The notes under the pieces: generated by a model
Told to the model about the DNA's origin: nothing
Database searches by the model: none
What the model saw: the letters and a program-made list of their open reading frames with translations, nothing else
Assembly (NCBI GenBank): GCA_963810915.1
Contig: CAWEPH010000006.1
Location: forward strand, 1-64,000
DNA length: 64,000 nucleotides
From: JAOUEA01 sp963810915
Lineage (GTDB): Bacteria > Actinomycetota > UBA4738 > HRBIN12
Direction: 5' to 3'
Program-made: the position numbers and the translations under genes
Part shown: positions 25,519-34,009 of the stretch, piece after piece
Position numbering within the stretch: position 1 is the first letter of the stretch
Layout of the letters: every line of letters starts with the position of its first letter

Positions 25519-26130
25519 ATGGCCGCCACCCCCGCCACGCGGGTGCGGACGCTGTATCCGCCGGTCGCGCGTGAGGAACAGGGGTTGCGGGCGGGCGTGG
25601 TGACGAGGACGACCGTGATGGTGATCGACGCCGCCGTGGCGGCGGCGGCCGTCGGGGTCGCATACCTCGTCTGGGCCGTGGTCAGATTCATGCGACACCC
25701 GGCTCGCTTCGCCTGGCCACAGCTGTCGTTCCGCATGGTGGTCGTGCTCTGGTACGCGCTCTGCCTGATCTATTTGACCGTGACCTGGAGCACCACCGGA
25801 CGTTCGGTGGGCAAGCGGTTCCTCGGCCTGCGGGTGGTGAATCGCACCGGGCGGGTCCCGGCGTTCGGACTCGCCCTCGTGCGTGCGCTGACATGCGTGT
25901 TCTTCCCGATGCTGCTGTTCTGGTCCGCGATCAGCCGGGAGAATCGCTCCGTCCAGGACCTCGTGCTGCGGACGTCCGTCATCTACGACTGGCGATCTCG
26001 ACCACCCGAGGACACGCCCGACCTCTCAGACGACGACGCGCTCGGGGTGGCTGTAGACGTTGCAGCGCCCGTCACGGACGAAGCCGACGACGGTGAGCCC
26101 GAGCCGCTCGGCCGCGTCGACGGCGAGTGA
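25519..26130 (+). CDS. RDD-family membrane protein
   Basis: 203 residues with about three membrane segments (MVIDAAVAAAAVGVAYLVWA, MVVVLWYALCLIYLTVTW, ACVFFPMLLFWSA region). The RDD motif core is in the first segment (RTTVMVIDA; the R and D are spaced as in the family) and SVGKRFLGLRVV follows the second. The last ~50 residues are acidic and disordered. Its final 105 bases overlap the 3' end of fdhD on the other strand. It is coupled to the preceding repeat protein. RDD proteins are often small transporters or channels; no substrate can be given. Confidence 0.8.
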   Translation: MAATPATRVRTLYPPVAREEQGLRAGVVTRTTVMVIDAAVAAAAVGVAYLVWAVVRFMRHPARFAWPQLSFRMVVVLWYALCLIYLTVTWSTTGRSVGKRFLGLRVVNRTGRVPAFGLALVRALTCVFFPMLLFWSAISRENRSVQDLVLRTSVIYDWRSRPPEDTPDLSDDDALGVAVDVAAPVTDEADDGEPEPLGRVDGE

Positions 26131-26865
26131 GGACGGCGCGCTCACCGCGCTGAGCACCGGGATCCCGGCCATCGCGGCCTTCTGCACGAGCTCGAAGCTC
26201 ACGCGCCCACTCACCTGCAGGACGTGTTCGGCGAGCGGGACCTTCCCCGCCAGCACCTGCTCGCCGATCACCTTGTCCACCGCGTTGTGCCGCCCGACGT
26301 CCTCCCGCAGGGACACGAGGGCCCCGTCGGGTGTGAAGAGACCCGCGGCGTGCAGTCCCCCGGTACGCTCGAAGACGCGCTGGTTCGCGCGCAAGGCATC
26401 GGGGAGACCCACGAGCACGTCGGCCGGAACCTCCGGACCGGGCCCCACCGGCGCACACGCCACCTCGACGTCCTCGAGGGCGGCCTTCCCACAGATCCCG
26501 CAGGACGACGTGGCGTAGAAGTTCCGCTCGAGCGCCGTCGCATCGAACGGGCGCTCGAGCGTCACCGTGATCACGTTGAACCGCTGTTCCTCGCCGTCGA
26601 GGTCGTCGCAGTACGCCACGCGGCGTACGTCCGAGGGAGCGATCAACCCCTCGGTGAACAGGAATCCGACCGCCAGCTCGAAGTCGCCGCCCGGGGTGCG
26701 CATCGTGACGGCCACGCGCGTCGCATCCTGGCCGGGGCCGGCCACGCGGATCTCCATCGGCTCCTCGGCCGCCAAGGTGTCCGGACGCTCGGAGCGCACA
26801 GCCCCGTTGATGGCCACGATGCGGACGGAGGCCTGGTTGCGGCGGAGCGGTTCCTCGAGCGCCAT
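26026..26865 (-). CDS. fdhD: Formate dehydrogenase accessory sulfurtransferase FdhD
   Basis: A 279-residue protein that passes sulfur from a cysteine desulfurase to the Mo-bis-MGD cofactor of formate dehydrogenase. The two essential cysteines are in SSCGICGK (residue ~120). Also present are GFLFTEGLI, EDVGRHNAVDKVIG and the C-terminal VGFVRDGRCNVYSHPE. The partner desulfurase could be the NifS-like gene near 57 kb, but that is speculation. TAGGCT (26872-26877) six bases before the ATG suggests a leaderless mRNA. The gene runs toward the RDD gene and overlaps it at the 3' end. Confidence 0.94.
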   Translation of the reverse strand: MALEEPLRRNQASVRIVAINGAVRSERPDTLAAEEPMEIRVAGPGQDATRVAVTMRTPGGDFELAVGFLFTEGLIAPSDVRRVAYCDDLDGEEQRFNVITVTLERPFDATALERNFYATSSCGICGKAALEDVEVACAPVGPGPEVPADVLVGLPDALRANQRVFERTGGLHAAGLFTPDGALVSLREDVGRHNAVDKVIGEQVLAGKVPLAEHVLQVSGRVSFELVQKAAMAGIPVLSAVSAPSSLAVDAAERLGLTVVGFVRDGRCNVYSHPERVVV

Positions 26866-26871
26866 CCGACC

Positions 26872-26877
26872 AGCCTA
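26872..26877 (-). promoter_or_regulatory. -10 box (TAGGCT) for leaderless fdhD mRNA
   Basis: TAGGCT on the minus strand with six bases to the ATG at 26865. The gap to the divergent DUF6325 gene is about 130 bases. Confidence 0.55.
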
Positions 26878-26996
26878 AGGGCTCCCTGGTGAAGGGTCCA
26901 TCGTCCGGGTCTCCCGTCCACGAGCGGCGTAGCGTGCAGGTAGAGACCGTTCGAGGGCGCACGACCCGGGTGCGCCGGACGGAAGGAGGAGCGGCC

Positions 26997-27437
26997 ATGA
27001 CGATCGGACCGCTGGAATTGCTCGTGGTGCGCTACGAAGGTGGTCGCGTGGACGACGCGATCGGTCAGGAGCTGGGCGCCCTGGAGCACGCGCACTCCGT
27101 GCGCGTGGTGGACCTCGCGCTCGTGACCCGTACCCCGGACGCGCCGGCCCAGGTGCGGAGGGTGCGGGAGATGACCGAGGAGGAGCTTCGTCTGTTCGAG
27201 GGGGCGACCGGCGACCTGATGGGTCTCCTCGGCGACGACGAACTGGATCGGGTTGCCGCATCGCTACCGGCGCACAGCACCGCCGTGGTCGCCCTAGTCG
27301 AGCACACGTGGGCCACCGGCTTGCGCGACGCGGTGCGGCGCTCCGGAGGCGTGCTCGTCACGGACGAGCTGCTGGCGCCGGAGGTCGTGAAGGCGCTGAA
27401 CGCCGAGCTGCGCGAGCTGGAGGTGGTCGGCGAGTGA
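26997..27437 (+). CDS. DUF6325-family protein
   Basis: A 146-residue soluble protein that fits the DUF6325 pattern: GPLELLVVRYEGGRVDDAIGQEL at the start (quoted here in part as GPLELLVVRYEGG), an acidic middle (EEELRLFEGATGDLMGLLGD) and ALVEHTWATGLRDAVRRSGG near the end. Members are common in actinobacteria; a role in stress or membrane stability has been guessed but not shown. The ATG has GGAAGGAGGA upstream. Confidence 0.75.
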   Translation: MTIGPLELLVVRYEGGRVDDAIGQELGALEHAHSVRVVDLALVTRTPDAPAQVRRVREMTEEELRLFEGATGDLMGLLGDDELDRVAASLPAHSTAVVALVEHTWATGLRDAVRRSGGVLVTDELLAPEVVKALNAELRELEVVGE

Positions 27438-27452
27438 GGCGCCGCGCGTTCC

Positions 27453-30077
27453 TCACGCGACCCGCTGCCACGGATACTGCTCGAAGACGGTGCGGAGCCA
27501 CCCCGCGGCCCAGGCGCGCGGCCCGCACCCCTGCGGGGTCGTGAGCTGCATCGCGTGCGCGAAGGTGAGGGACGAGGCCGCTCGGGCGGCGATCTCGGCG
27601 GCGAACCGTTCCCCCACGCATTCGGGCTGGCCCACGGCGACCGTGAACACCAGCCGTTCGCCCGAGGCGCGACCAGAGATGCGACCAGAGATTCGATAGG
27701 TGCCCGACCAGTCGTCGATCACGTTCGTCGCCGACTGGTGGAAGGCCCAGGCCCCGCCCTGCAGGTACCACGTGTAGTCACCGCCGCTGTACGCGTAGTC
27801 CGCGGCCGTCAGGGGCGGGACGAGGTCGCGGGGGGAGATCCGGACACGGAAGGAGCCCTCGGGTCCGGCCGGCCGCGGGAGCGGTTCAAGGATGGGCGCT
27901 CCGGATGGCGATGCCCTCCCGGGACCGTCCGAGCAGGACGGGAGGTGCAGGTACTGAACGCACTCCTGATCCGTGAACCCCCGGGTAAGTCGTGCTCGTG
28001 CGATCCGCACGAGCTCCCCGGCGGACAGGGCGTAGACGCGGAGGGTCCCGTCGTTGCCGACCGTCGCGAGCCGGGTCCCGTCGGGGCTGAAGGCAACGCC
28101 GGCCACGACGTCGCCGTTGCCCGGCAGACTGAGGAGCTCCCGCCCGGACGCCGCATCCCAGATGCGCGCGGTGTGGTCGACGCCGGCCGTGGCCACGAGG
28201 GTCCCGTCGTGGCTGAAGGCGACGTCCTCCAGCCGCCCGGTGCCGACCATCGTCGCGATCGGCTCGCCGGACGTCGTCCGGACCGCCGCCCCGTCACCTC
28301 CGGCGGTCGCCACGAGCCTCCCGTCGGGGCTGAAGGCGATCGCCTTGCCCTGTCCCGAGGACGCCTGGAAGCGGGCGAGCTCCCGCCCCGAGGCAACGTC
28401 CCAGACGTAGGCCGTGGCCAGGCCGCTGATCGCCGCGACGTGGCCGCCGTCGGGGCTGAGGGCGACGCCGTTCATCGCGTCGAGAGGCCCCGCGGGATCC
28501 CCGAGGCCGCTCTGCAGCAGCGCGGCCGTGTGCGCGTCCCAGACATCCACATGCCCCCGCCCGGTGGCCGCCGCGATCACGGTGCCCCCCGCATCGATCG
28601 CGACGCTGTTGAGGGCCGTGCCCGGGACGTCGGACCCCGGCACGTCGAACGACTGCCGCTCGAGCCCCGACCAGGTGTCGAGGAGCGTGAACCGGTCGCC
28701 GAGAAGCAGCACGTTGTTCGCGTCGGGACCGAGGGCGGAGTCACGCCCGGCCCCACCGTAGCCGTTGAGGCGTTCACCGCTCACCGCGTCCCATAACCAC
28801 GCACGCCCGGAGTCCCCGCTCGCCAGGATCGTTCCGCCGTCGGGCGCGTACGCCACGCTCGTGATCCAGTTGGGCTCGAGGGCGCTCATCACCTCGGCGT
28901 TGCCCGCCGGCGTGATGTCCCACACACGCGCGGTGCCGTCGCCCCCCCCGGTGACGAGACGTTTGCCGTCAGGGCTGAAGGCGACCAGCGCCACGAGCCC
29001 GGCGTGCCCGTCGAGCTCGAGGACCGACTGGCCGGTGTCCACGTTCCAGATCCGCGCCGCCTCCTCGCTCCCGGTCGCGAGGAAGGCGCCGTCCGAGCTC
29101 CAGTCGAGCCCCTGCACGTGCGTGACGCTCAGCCGGAGCTCGGGGTGCCGGATCTCGCGGCTCGCGGGCGCCAACGACCAGATCGCCACCCCCCCGTCGC
29201 CCCCGGTGGCGAGGCGCGCGCCGTCCGGGCTGACCGCAAGGGCGTCGCCTCCACCGTCCACGGTCTGCACCACGCGGAACGTGGAAGCATCCACGATGAA
29301 CACGGAATCGAACGTGGGCACGGCGATGCGTCGCCCGTCGGGTGTGGACACCGGCGTCCCGTCGACGTTGTCGATCCCCACACGTGCCAGCGCCCGACCG
29401 GCCGTCGCATCGGCCACCCGGAGCTCGCCCGTATGCTCGCCGCGCCTGTTTGGCAGCTGCTCGCCGATCAGGATCCGACGCCCACTCGGGTCGAAGCTCG
29501 CTCCCCACACGAGGATCCCGGGTTCGTCGCCCCGGATCACCGTGCGCTCCACGCCGGTCGCCACATCCCAGACGATCGTGCGGTCGTCCCCGTGACCCGC
29601 CGCCGTGACGAGGCGCGCGGAGTCCGGGCTGAACGCCACCGAGGTGATGTCGCCGGTGTGGCCGTGGAGCGTGCGAAGGCGCTCGCCGGTGCGCGCATCC
29701 CAGATCACCACGTCCGTCTGCTCCTTGCCCCCCGACGTCCCGCCGGTGGCGATGAGCCGCCCGTCGGGGCTGTAGGCGACGTTGGCCGTGGACGGGTCCC
29801 GGAGCGTGAGGATCTCGCGGTCGGCGGCCACCGCGGCGTGCAGCGCCTGCATCGCCTCGGGGAGCGGCGCGTCGTCGCCCGTCGTCTCGAGTGAACTGAG
29901 GGCCAGCAGGATGCTGCGCTGAGGATCGACGCCCACGTTCGCGGTGGCGGCCGCCGCGAGCTCCCGCGCCGTCGCGATCCTCGTCTGGTCGCGCGCGCGT
30001 CCGACCTGCGTCACGGCGACGGCGGTGAGGCCCGCCGCGACGAGCGCCGCGACGAGGCCCAGCACGCGGAACCGCAT
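27453..30077 (-). CDS. WD40-repeat protein with N-terminal membrane anchor
   Basis: 874 residues. A single N-terminal membrane helix (VLGLVAALVAAGLTAVAV) is followed by a helical segment (ATARELAAAATANVGVDPQ, ILLALSSLETTG) and then about 12-14 WD40 blades with the recurring phrases VAFSPDG and ARVWD or RIWD, from ~90 to ~690. The C-terminal part starts with DQECVQYLHLPSC and holds a lipocalin-like domain. This layout is the C-terminal half of actinobacterial nSTAND or BTAD-WD40 signalling proteins. Here the NTPase module is absent, so it is either a trimmed receptor or a stand-alone scaffold. The start is chosen at the ATG before the membrane helix. Confidence 0.75.
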   Translation of the reverse strand: MRFRVLGLVAALVAAGLTAVAVTQVGRARDQTRIATARELAAAATANVGVDPQRSILLALSSLETTGDDAPLPEAMQALHAAVAADREILTLRDPSTANVAYSPDGRLIATGGTSGGKEQTDVVIWDARTGERLRTLHGHTGDITSVAFSPDSARLVTAAGHGDDRTIVWDVATGVERTVIRGDEPGILVWGASFDPSGRRILIGEQLPNRRGEHTGELRVADATAGRALARVGIDNVDGTPVSTPDGRRIAVPTFDSVFIVDASTFRVVQTVDGGGDALAVSPDGARLATGGDGGVAIWSLAPASREIRHPELRLSVTHVQGLDWSSDGAFLATGSEEAARIWNVDTGQSVLELDGHAGLVALVAFSPDGKRLVTGGGDGTARVWDITPAGNAEVMSALEPNWITSVAYAPDGGTILASGDSGRAWLWDAVSGERLNGYGGAGRDSALGPDANNVLLLGDRFTLLDTWSGLERQSFDVPGSDVPGTALNSVAIDAGGTVIAAATGRGHVDVWDAHTAALLQSGLGDPAGPLDAMNGVALSPDGGHVAAISGLATAYVWDVASGRELARFQASSGQGKAIAFSPDGRLVATAGGDGAAVRTTSGEPIATMVGTGRLEDVAFSHDGTLVATAGVDHTARIWDAASGRELLSLPGNGDVVAGVAFSPDGTRLATVGNDGTLRVYALSAGELVRIARARLTRGFTDQECVQYLHLPSCSDGPGRASPSGAPILEPLPRPAGPEGSFRVRISPRDLVPPLTAADYAYSGGDYTWYLQGGAWAFHQSATNVIDDWSGTYRISGRISGRASGERLVFTVAVGQPECVGERFAAEIAARAASSLTFAHAMQLTTPQGCGPRAWAAGWLRTVFEQYPWQRVA

Positions 30078-30318
30078 CGGGTGACCGTACTCCTCGGATG
30101 CCCTGCCCGGGAACCCGCGCCGACCTGCGTGTTCACCTGAGGTCGGCGTGCGAACTGATGACGGGCGAGGCGCCACCGGGCGACTGATCCCGTGACCCCG
30201 GCAGGTTCACTGACCCGAGGTCGCGCAGCTCGCAACCAGGGTTTGGAGTCCGCACCCCCGGGGTCGTATCGTCCGGAGGCCGCTGAACGACCGACCAACG
30301 AAGGGACGAAGCCATCCC
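30078..30318. promoter_or_regulatory. Divergent promoter region between the WD40 gene and fhs, with an inverted repeat
   Basis: 241 bases between divergent starts. It holds an inverted repeat (GCGCCGACCT at 30117-30126 and AGGTCGGCGT at 30140-30149; 9 of 10 pairs, 13-base spacer) that could be an operator or hairpin. A TATCGT box near 30267-30272 could serve fhs. No known riboswitch was recognised. Confidence 0.4.
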
Positions 30319-31989
30319 ATGAAGTCCGGACTCGAGATCGCGCAGGAAGCCGTCCTCCAGCCCATCGCCGACATCGCGGCGGCGGCGGGCATCGACGCCG
30401 ACGAGCTGGAGCAGTTCGGCCGCTACCGCGCGAAGATCGAGCTCTCGGTGTTGGAACGCTTGAAGGACCGGCCGGATGGCAAGCTGATCATCACGACCGC
30501 CATCACCCCCACCAAGGCGGGCGAGGGCAAGACCACCACGAGCGTCTCCCTGACGCAGGGCCTCGGCAAGATCGGCAAGGACGTGATGCTGTGCCTGCGC
30601 GAGCCGAGCATGGGCCCGGTCTTCGGGATCAAGGGCGGCGGCAACGGAGGGGGCTACGCACAGGTCGTGCCGATGGAGGAGGTCAACCTCCACTTCAACG
30701 GCGACTTCCACGCGGTGACGGCGGCACACAACTTGCTGGCCGCGGCCCTCGACGCCTCGATCTTCAACGGGAACCCGCTGGACATCGACCCGCAGACGAT
30801 CACGTGGCCCCGGACGATGGACATGAACGACCGGGAGCTGCGCTACACCGTGGTCGGACTCGGCGGGAAAGCCCACGGGGTGCCGCGCGAGAACTCCTTC
30901 GTGATCACGGCGGCCTCGGAGGTCATGGCGATCTTCGCCCTGGCGAGCGACCTGCAGGACCTGCGGGCACGGCTCGGGCGGATCCAGGTCGCCTCCACCC
31001 GCGACGGCAAGCCGGTGACGGCGGACGACCTGCGGGCGGGCGGCGCGATGACCGTGATCATGAAGGACGCGATCAAGCCGAACCTCGTGCAGACCCTCGA
31101 GGGACAACCCGTGCTGATCCACGCCGGCCCGTTCGGCAACATCGCGCACGCGAACAACTCCATCATCGAGGACCGGGTGGCCCTCAAGCTCGCCGACTAC
31201 GTGGTGACGGAGGCCGGGTTCGCCTCCGACCTCGGCTTTCAGAAGTTCTGCGACATCGTCTGTCGCTTCGGAGGGTTCGCCCCCAGCGCCGCCGTCCTGG
31301 TCACCACCGTGCGGGCCACCAAATCGCACGGCGGCATGGCCTTCAACGACCTCGGAACCGAGGACCTCGACGCCCTGCGTCGGGGCATCGACAACCTCAG
31401 CGCACACATCAACATCGTGCGCCAGTACGGGTTGCCGTGCGTGGTCTCGATCAACAACTTCCCCACCGACACGGATGCCGAGATCGCCCTGATCGAGGAG
31501 CTCGCGGTGGCGGCGGGGGCCGAGACCGTGGTGGTGAACCGCGCGTTCGCTCAAGGCGGCGGCGGAGCCGTGGACCTCGCGAACGCGGTCGTGGAGGCGT
31601 GTGAACGACCCAACTCCTTCGACTTCCTGACGCCGAACGGCGCCGGGCTGCGGGAGCAGATCGACGCGATCGCCACCCGGCTCTACGGCGCCGACGGCGT
31701 CGACTACCTCCCGCAGGCGGAGAAGGACCTCGCGCGGATGGAGGAGCTCGGCTTCGGCAACATCCCCGTGTGCATGGCCAAGACGCACCTCTCGCTCAGC
31801 CACGACCCGCTCATACTGAACCGGCCGAGCGGCTTCCGGCTGCCGGTGCGCGCCGTGGTGCCGAGCGCCGGCGCGGGCTTCGTGGTCGCGCTCTGCGGCG
31901 ACATGCAGCGCATGCCCGGGCTCGGGAAGACCCCCGCGTTCCAGCAGGTCGACATCGACGAGAACGGTCGCACCGTCGGCCTCTTCTGA
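30319..31989 (+). CDS. fhs: Formate--tetrahydrofolate ligase
   Basis: A 556-residue enzyme that makes 10-formyl-THF from formate, THF and ATP. The P-loop TPTKAGEGKTTTSV is near residue 66; LREPSMGPVFGIKGGGNGGG and HFNGDFHAVTAAHN are family signatures, and the C-terminus VDIDENGRTVGLF is complete. Length is exactly typical. AAGGGA lies a short way before the ATG. With the formate dehydrogenase and folate genes around it, it links formate to the one-carbon pool in either direction. Confidence 0.97.
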   Translation: MKSGLEIAQEAVLQPIADIAAAAGIDADELEQFGRYRAKIELSVLERLKDRPDGKLIITTAITPTKAGEGKTTTSVSLTQGLGKIGKDVMLCLREPSMGPVFGIKGGGNGGGYAQVVPMEEVNLHFNGDFHAVTAAHNLLAAALDASIFNGNPLDIDPQTITWPRTMDMNDRELRYTVVGLGGKAHGVPRENSFVITAASEVMAIFALASDLQDLRARLGRIQVASTRDGKPVTADDLRAGGAMTVIMKDAIKPNLVQTLEGQPVLIHAGPFGNIAHANNSIIEDRVALKLADYVVTEAGFASDLGFQKFCDIVCRFGGFAPSAAVLVTTVRATKSHGGMAFNDLGTEDLDALRRGIDNLSAHINIVRQYGLPCVVSINNFPTDTDAEIALIEELAVAAGAETVVVNRAFAQGGGGAVDLANAVVEACERPNSFDFLTPNGAGLREQIDAIATRLYGADGVDYLPQAEKDLARMEELGFGNIPVCMAKTHLSLSHDPLILNRPSGFRLPVRAVVPSAGAGFVVALCGDMQRMPGLGKTPAFQQVDIDENGRTVGLF

Positions 31990-31998
31990 CGCTGCGCG

Positions 31999-32406
31999 TC
32001 AGTGCTCCGGGGGCATCACGCAGAACTCGTTGCCCTCCGGGTCGAGCATCACGGCCCAGACGCTGCCCTCCTCCTCGGCCCAGTTCCGCAACGTGGCGCC
32101 GATCCCCTCGAGCCGGATCACCTCGTCGTCGACGGTTCCGGCGGCCACGAGATCTAGGTGCACCCGGTTCTTGCCCAGCTTCTGCTCGGGGACCTCGGTG
32201 AAGAAGAGCGCCGGCAGAAGGGCCTCGTCCTCGGGGGGCTCGACCATGACGCTGGGGTCGTCCTCCGGCTCCTCGACGCCCCGCTCGGCCAGGCGGTCGA
32301 GCTCCTCCGGGCCGTAAGGAGCGACGCGCCAGCCGAGCGCCGCGGCCCAGAAGCGCGCGAGCGGCGCCGCATCCTCGCAATCGAAGACGACCGCGTCGAT
32401 CCTCAC
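31999..32406 (-). CDS. VOC-superfamily (glyoxalase/bleomycin-resistance-like) protein
   Basis: 135 residues with two beta-alpha-beta-beta-beta repeats typical of the VOC fold: DAVVFDCEDAAPLARFWAAAL at the N-terminus (in part DAVVFDCEDAAPL) and WAVMLDPEGNEFCVM at the C-terminus. The frequent metal ligands are HLDL and the Glu of GNEFC. Substrate unknown. The GTG start is six bases after TAGGCT (32413-32418), a leaderless pattern. It is convergent with fhs. Confidence 0.82.
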   Translation of the reverse strand: MRIDAVVFDCEDAAPLARFWAAALGWRVAPYGPEELDRLAERGVEEPEDDPSVMVEPPEDEALLPALFFTEVPEQKLGKNRVHLDLVAAGTVDDEVIRLEGIGATLRNWAEEEGSVWAVMLDPEGNEFCVMPPEH

Positions 32407-32412
32407 GCGGGG

Positions 32413-32418
32413 AGCCTA
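32413..32418 (-). promoter_or_regulatory. -10 box (TAGGCT) for the VOC protein gene
   Basis: TAGGCT on the minus strand, six bases before the GTG at 32406, between the cyclodeaminase stop and the VOC gene. Confidence 0.5.
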
Positions 32419-32430
32419 CGCCCGGTGCAC

Positions 32431-33071
32431 TCAGGACGAAAGGCGCAGCTGGAAGGCGGTCTGGCAAGCCCGCAGCAGCTCGTCCGCGCGGCCCTTGAGC
32501 GAGGCGAGCTCGTCGAGCATCGAGGCGCGCGCCGCCTCGTCCTTCAGCGAGGAGGCGTTGATCTCCACGTTCGCGATCGCGCAGAGGGCACCGCAGTAGA
32601 GCGAGGCCGCGGCCGAGAGGCCGTCCGAGGCGGCCTGGGGATTGCCCATCGCGGTCGCGTCCTCGGCGAGCTCCATGAGGTCCACCGATCGACGCGCCAC
32701 CTCCTGGGGCACCGTGGCCGCGGCGAGGTAGCCCGTCTGTATCGCGGCCAAGCGTGCGACGCGCTCCTCCTCGGTCCCCTTCGGCATCTTGAAGGCATCC
32801 ATCACCGAGTCGAAGGCATGGGCGTCGCGGTCGGCGAGCGCCAGGAACTCCGCCCGGGCCTCGTCCGCCGGCCGATCATCGCCTGCATCCGGTCCTCGAG
32901 GTCCTCGAAGCCGGCCTTGCCCACCGTGAGCCGCGCCACCATCGCGATCAACGACGCCGCCGTGGCCGAGCTGATCGCGCCGACCGCCCCGCCGCCGGGC
33001 GTGGGCGCCCTCGACGCCAACGCCTCGAGGTAGCCGTCCAGGGTCATCGACGCCAACGATCGATCGCTCAC
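32431..33071 (-). CDS. Formiminotetrahydrofolate cyclodeaminase, one apparent frameshift
   Basis: Converts 5-formimino-THF to 5,10-methenyl-THF and ammonia. The N-terminal part (LASRAPTPGGGAVGAISSA, the folate-binding PTPGGGA motif) reads in one frame to about 32880. The helical remainder (ADEARAEFLALADRDAHAFD, VPQEVARRSVDLMELAE, LYCGALCAIANVEINASS) reads in another. Removing two bases or adding one near 32865-32880 joins them into a ~213-residue protein of normal family length. The GTG start overlaps the FtcD stop as GTGA. In mammals both activities are one fused protein; here they are two coupled genes. Confidence 0.8.
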
Positions 33072-33985
33072 CGTTCCTCCTCCTCGGCTTCCACGAGCCG
33101 TTCCAGGATCTGATGGTCGGGATCGAACCCCTCCAGCCGCAGGTAGGCGGCATCATCGGGTCCCAACGCGGAGGCGGGCACGAGGCCCACGATCTCGGAA
33201 TCGGTCACGCGCATCCCACGCTCCTCCGCCAGGCGCGACACCTCGTCGAACGCGGCGCGGAGCCCGGTGACCTCGTGATCGACGAGGTTCATCGACACCG
33301 TCACGATGCCGCCGCGCTCGGGCACCGCGAACCCGATCCCGCGCACGGCCGGCAACCCCCCACTCGACTCCCGCACCGCGCGTGCGATCTCCTTGGCGGC
33401 CTCCTCGTCCGTGCCGTCCAGGTAAAGGTTGAACGCCACGAGCGGCTTGCGAGCGCCCACCGCGGTGGCCCCCGCTCGCCCGATCTCGTGGGGTCCGAAG
33501 TCGGGGAGGCGGTCCCCGCGTGCCACGGCCTCGCGCAGGCCCTCGAACTCGCCGCGGCGCACGTCGGCGAGCGAAGCGCGCTCGGGCAGCAGTGCAGCGC
33601 GGTCGTAGAGGTAGACCGGCACGCCGAGCGTGGACGCCATCTGCGCCCCGAACCGGCGGGCGAGGTCGACGCACGCATCCATCGTGACGTCGCGCACCGG
33701 CATGAACGGGATCACGTCGGCCGCCCCCATGCGGGGGTGCCCGCCCCTGTGCCGGGTCATGTCGATGCGCTCGGCGGCCACGGCGGCGCCGGCCATCGCG
33801 CTGCGGGAACAGGCGTCGGCGTCCCCGAGCACCGTGGTGTCCAGACGGTTGTGGTCGGGGTCCGCCTCCGCGTAGACGACGCGCGCCCCCGGGACGTGCA
33901 GGGCGGCGACGATCGCGTCGATCACCTCCGCACGCCGGCCCTCACTGAAGTTCGGAACGACGCCGACCAGCTGTCCCTCGCCCAT
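33068..33985 (-). CDS. ftcD: Glutamate formimidoyltransferase
   Basis: A 305-residue enzyme that moves the formimino group from formiminoglutamate (histidine breakdown) to THF. Signatures are VVPNFSEGRR at the N-terminus, DPDHNRLDTTVLG, the catalytic His region RHRGGHPRMGAADVIPFMP and FNLYLDGTDEEAAKEIA. The ATG at 33985 is eight bases after TATCCT (33994-33999), suggesting a leaderless mRNA. It is translationally coupled to the cyclodeaminase. No hutH/U/I genes are present in the window. Confidence 0.93.
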   Translation of the reverse strand: MGEGQLVGVVPNFSEGRRAEVIDAIVAALHVPGARVVYAEADPDHNRLDTTVLGDADACSRSAMAGAAVAAERIDMTRHRGGHPRMGAADVIPFMPVRDVTMDACVDLARRFGAQMASTLGVPVYLYDRAALLPERASLADVRRGEFEGLREAVARGDRLPDFGPHEIGRAGATAVGARKPLVAFNLYLDGTDEEAAKEIARAVRESSGGLPAVRGIGFAVPERGGIVTVSMNLVDHEVTGLRAAFDEVSRLAEERGMRVTDSEIVGLVPASALGPDDAAYLRLEGFDPDHQILERLVEAEEEER

Positions 33986-33993
33986 GGGGGCAG

Positions 33994-33999
33994 AGGATA
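33994..33999 (-). promoter_or_regulatory. -10 box (TATCCT) for ftcD
   Basis: TATCCT on the minus strand, eight bases before the ATG at 33985. Confidence 0.45.
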
Positions 34000-34009
34000 C
34001 GCGAGCGGC

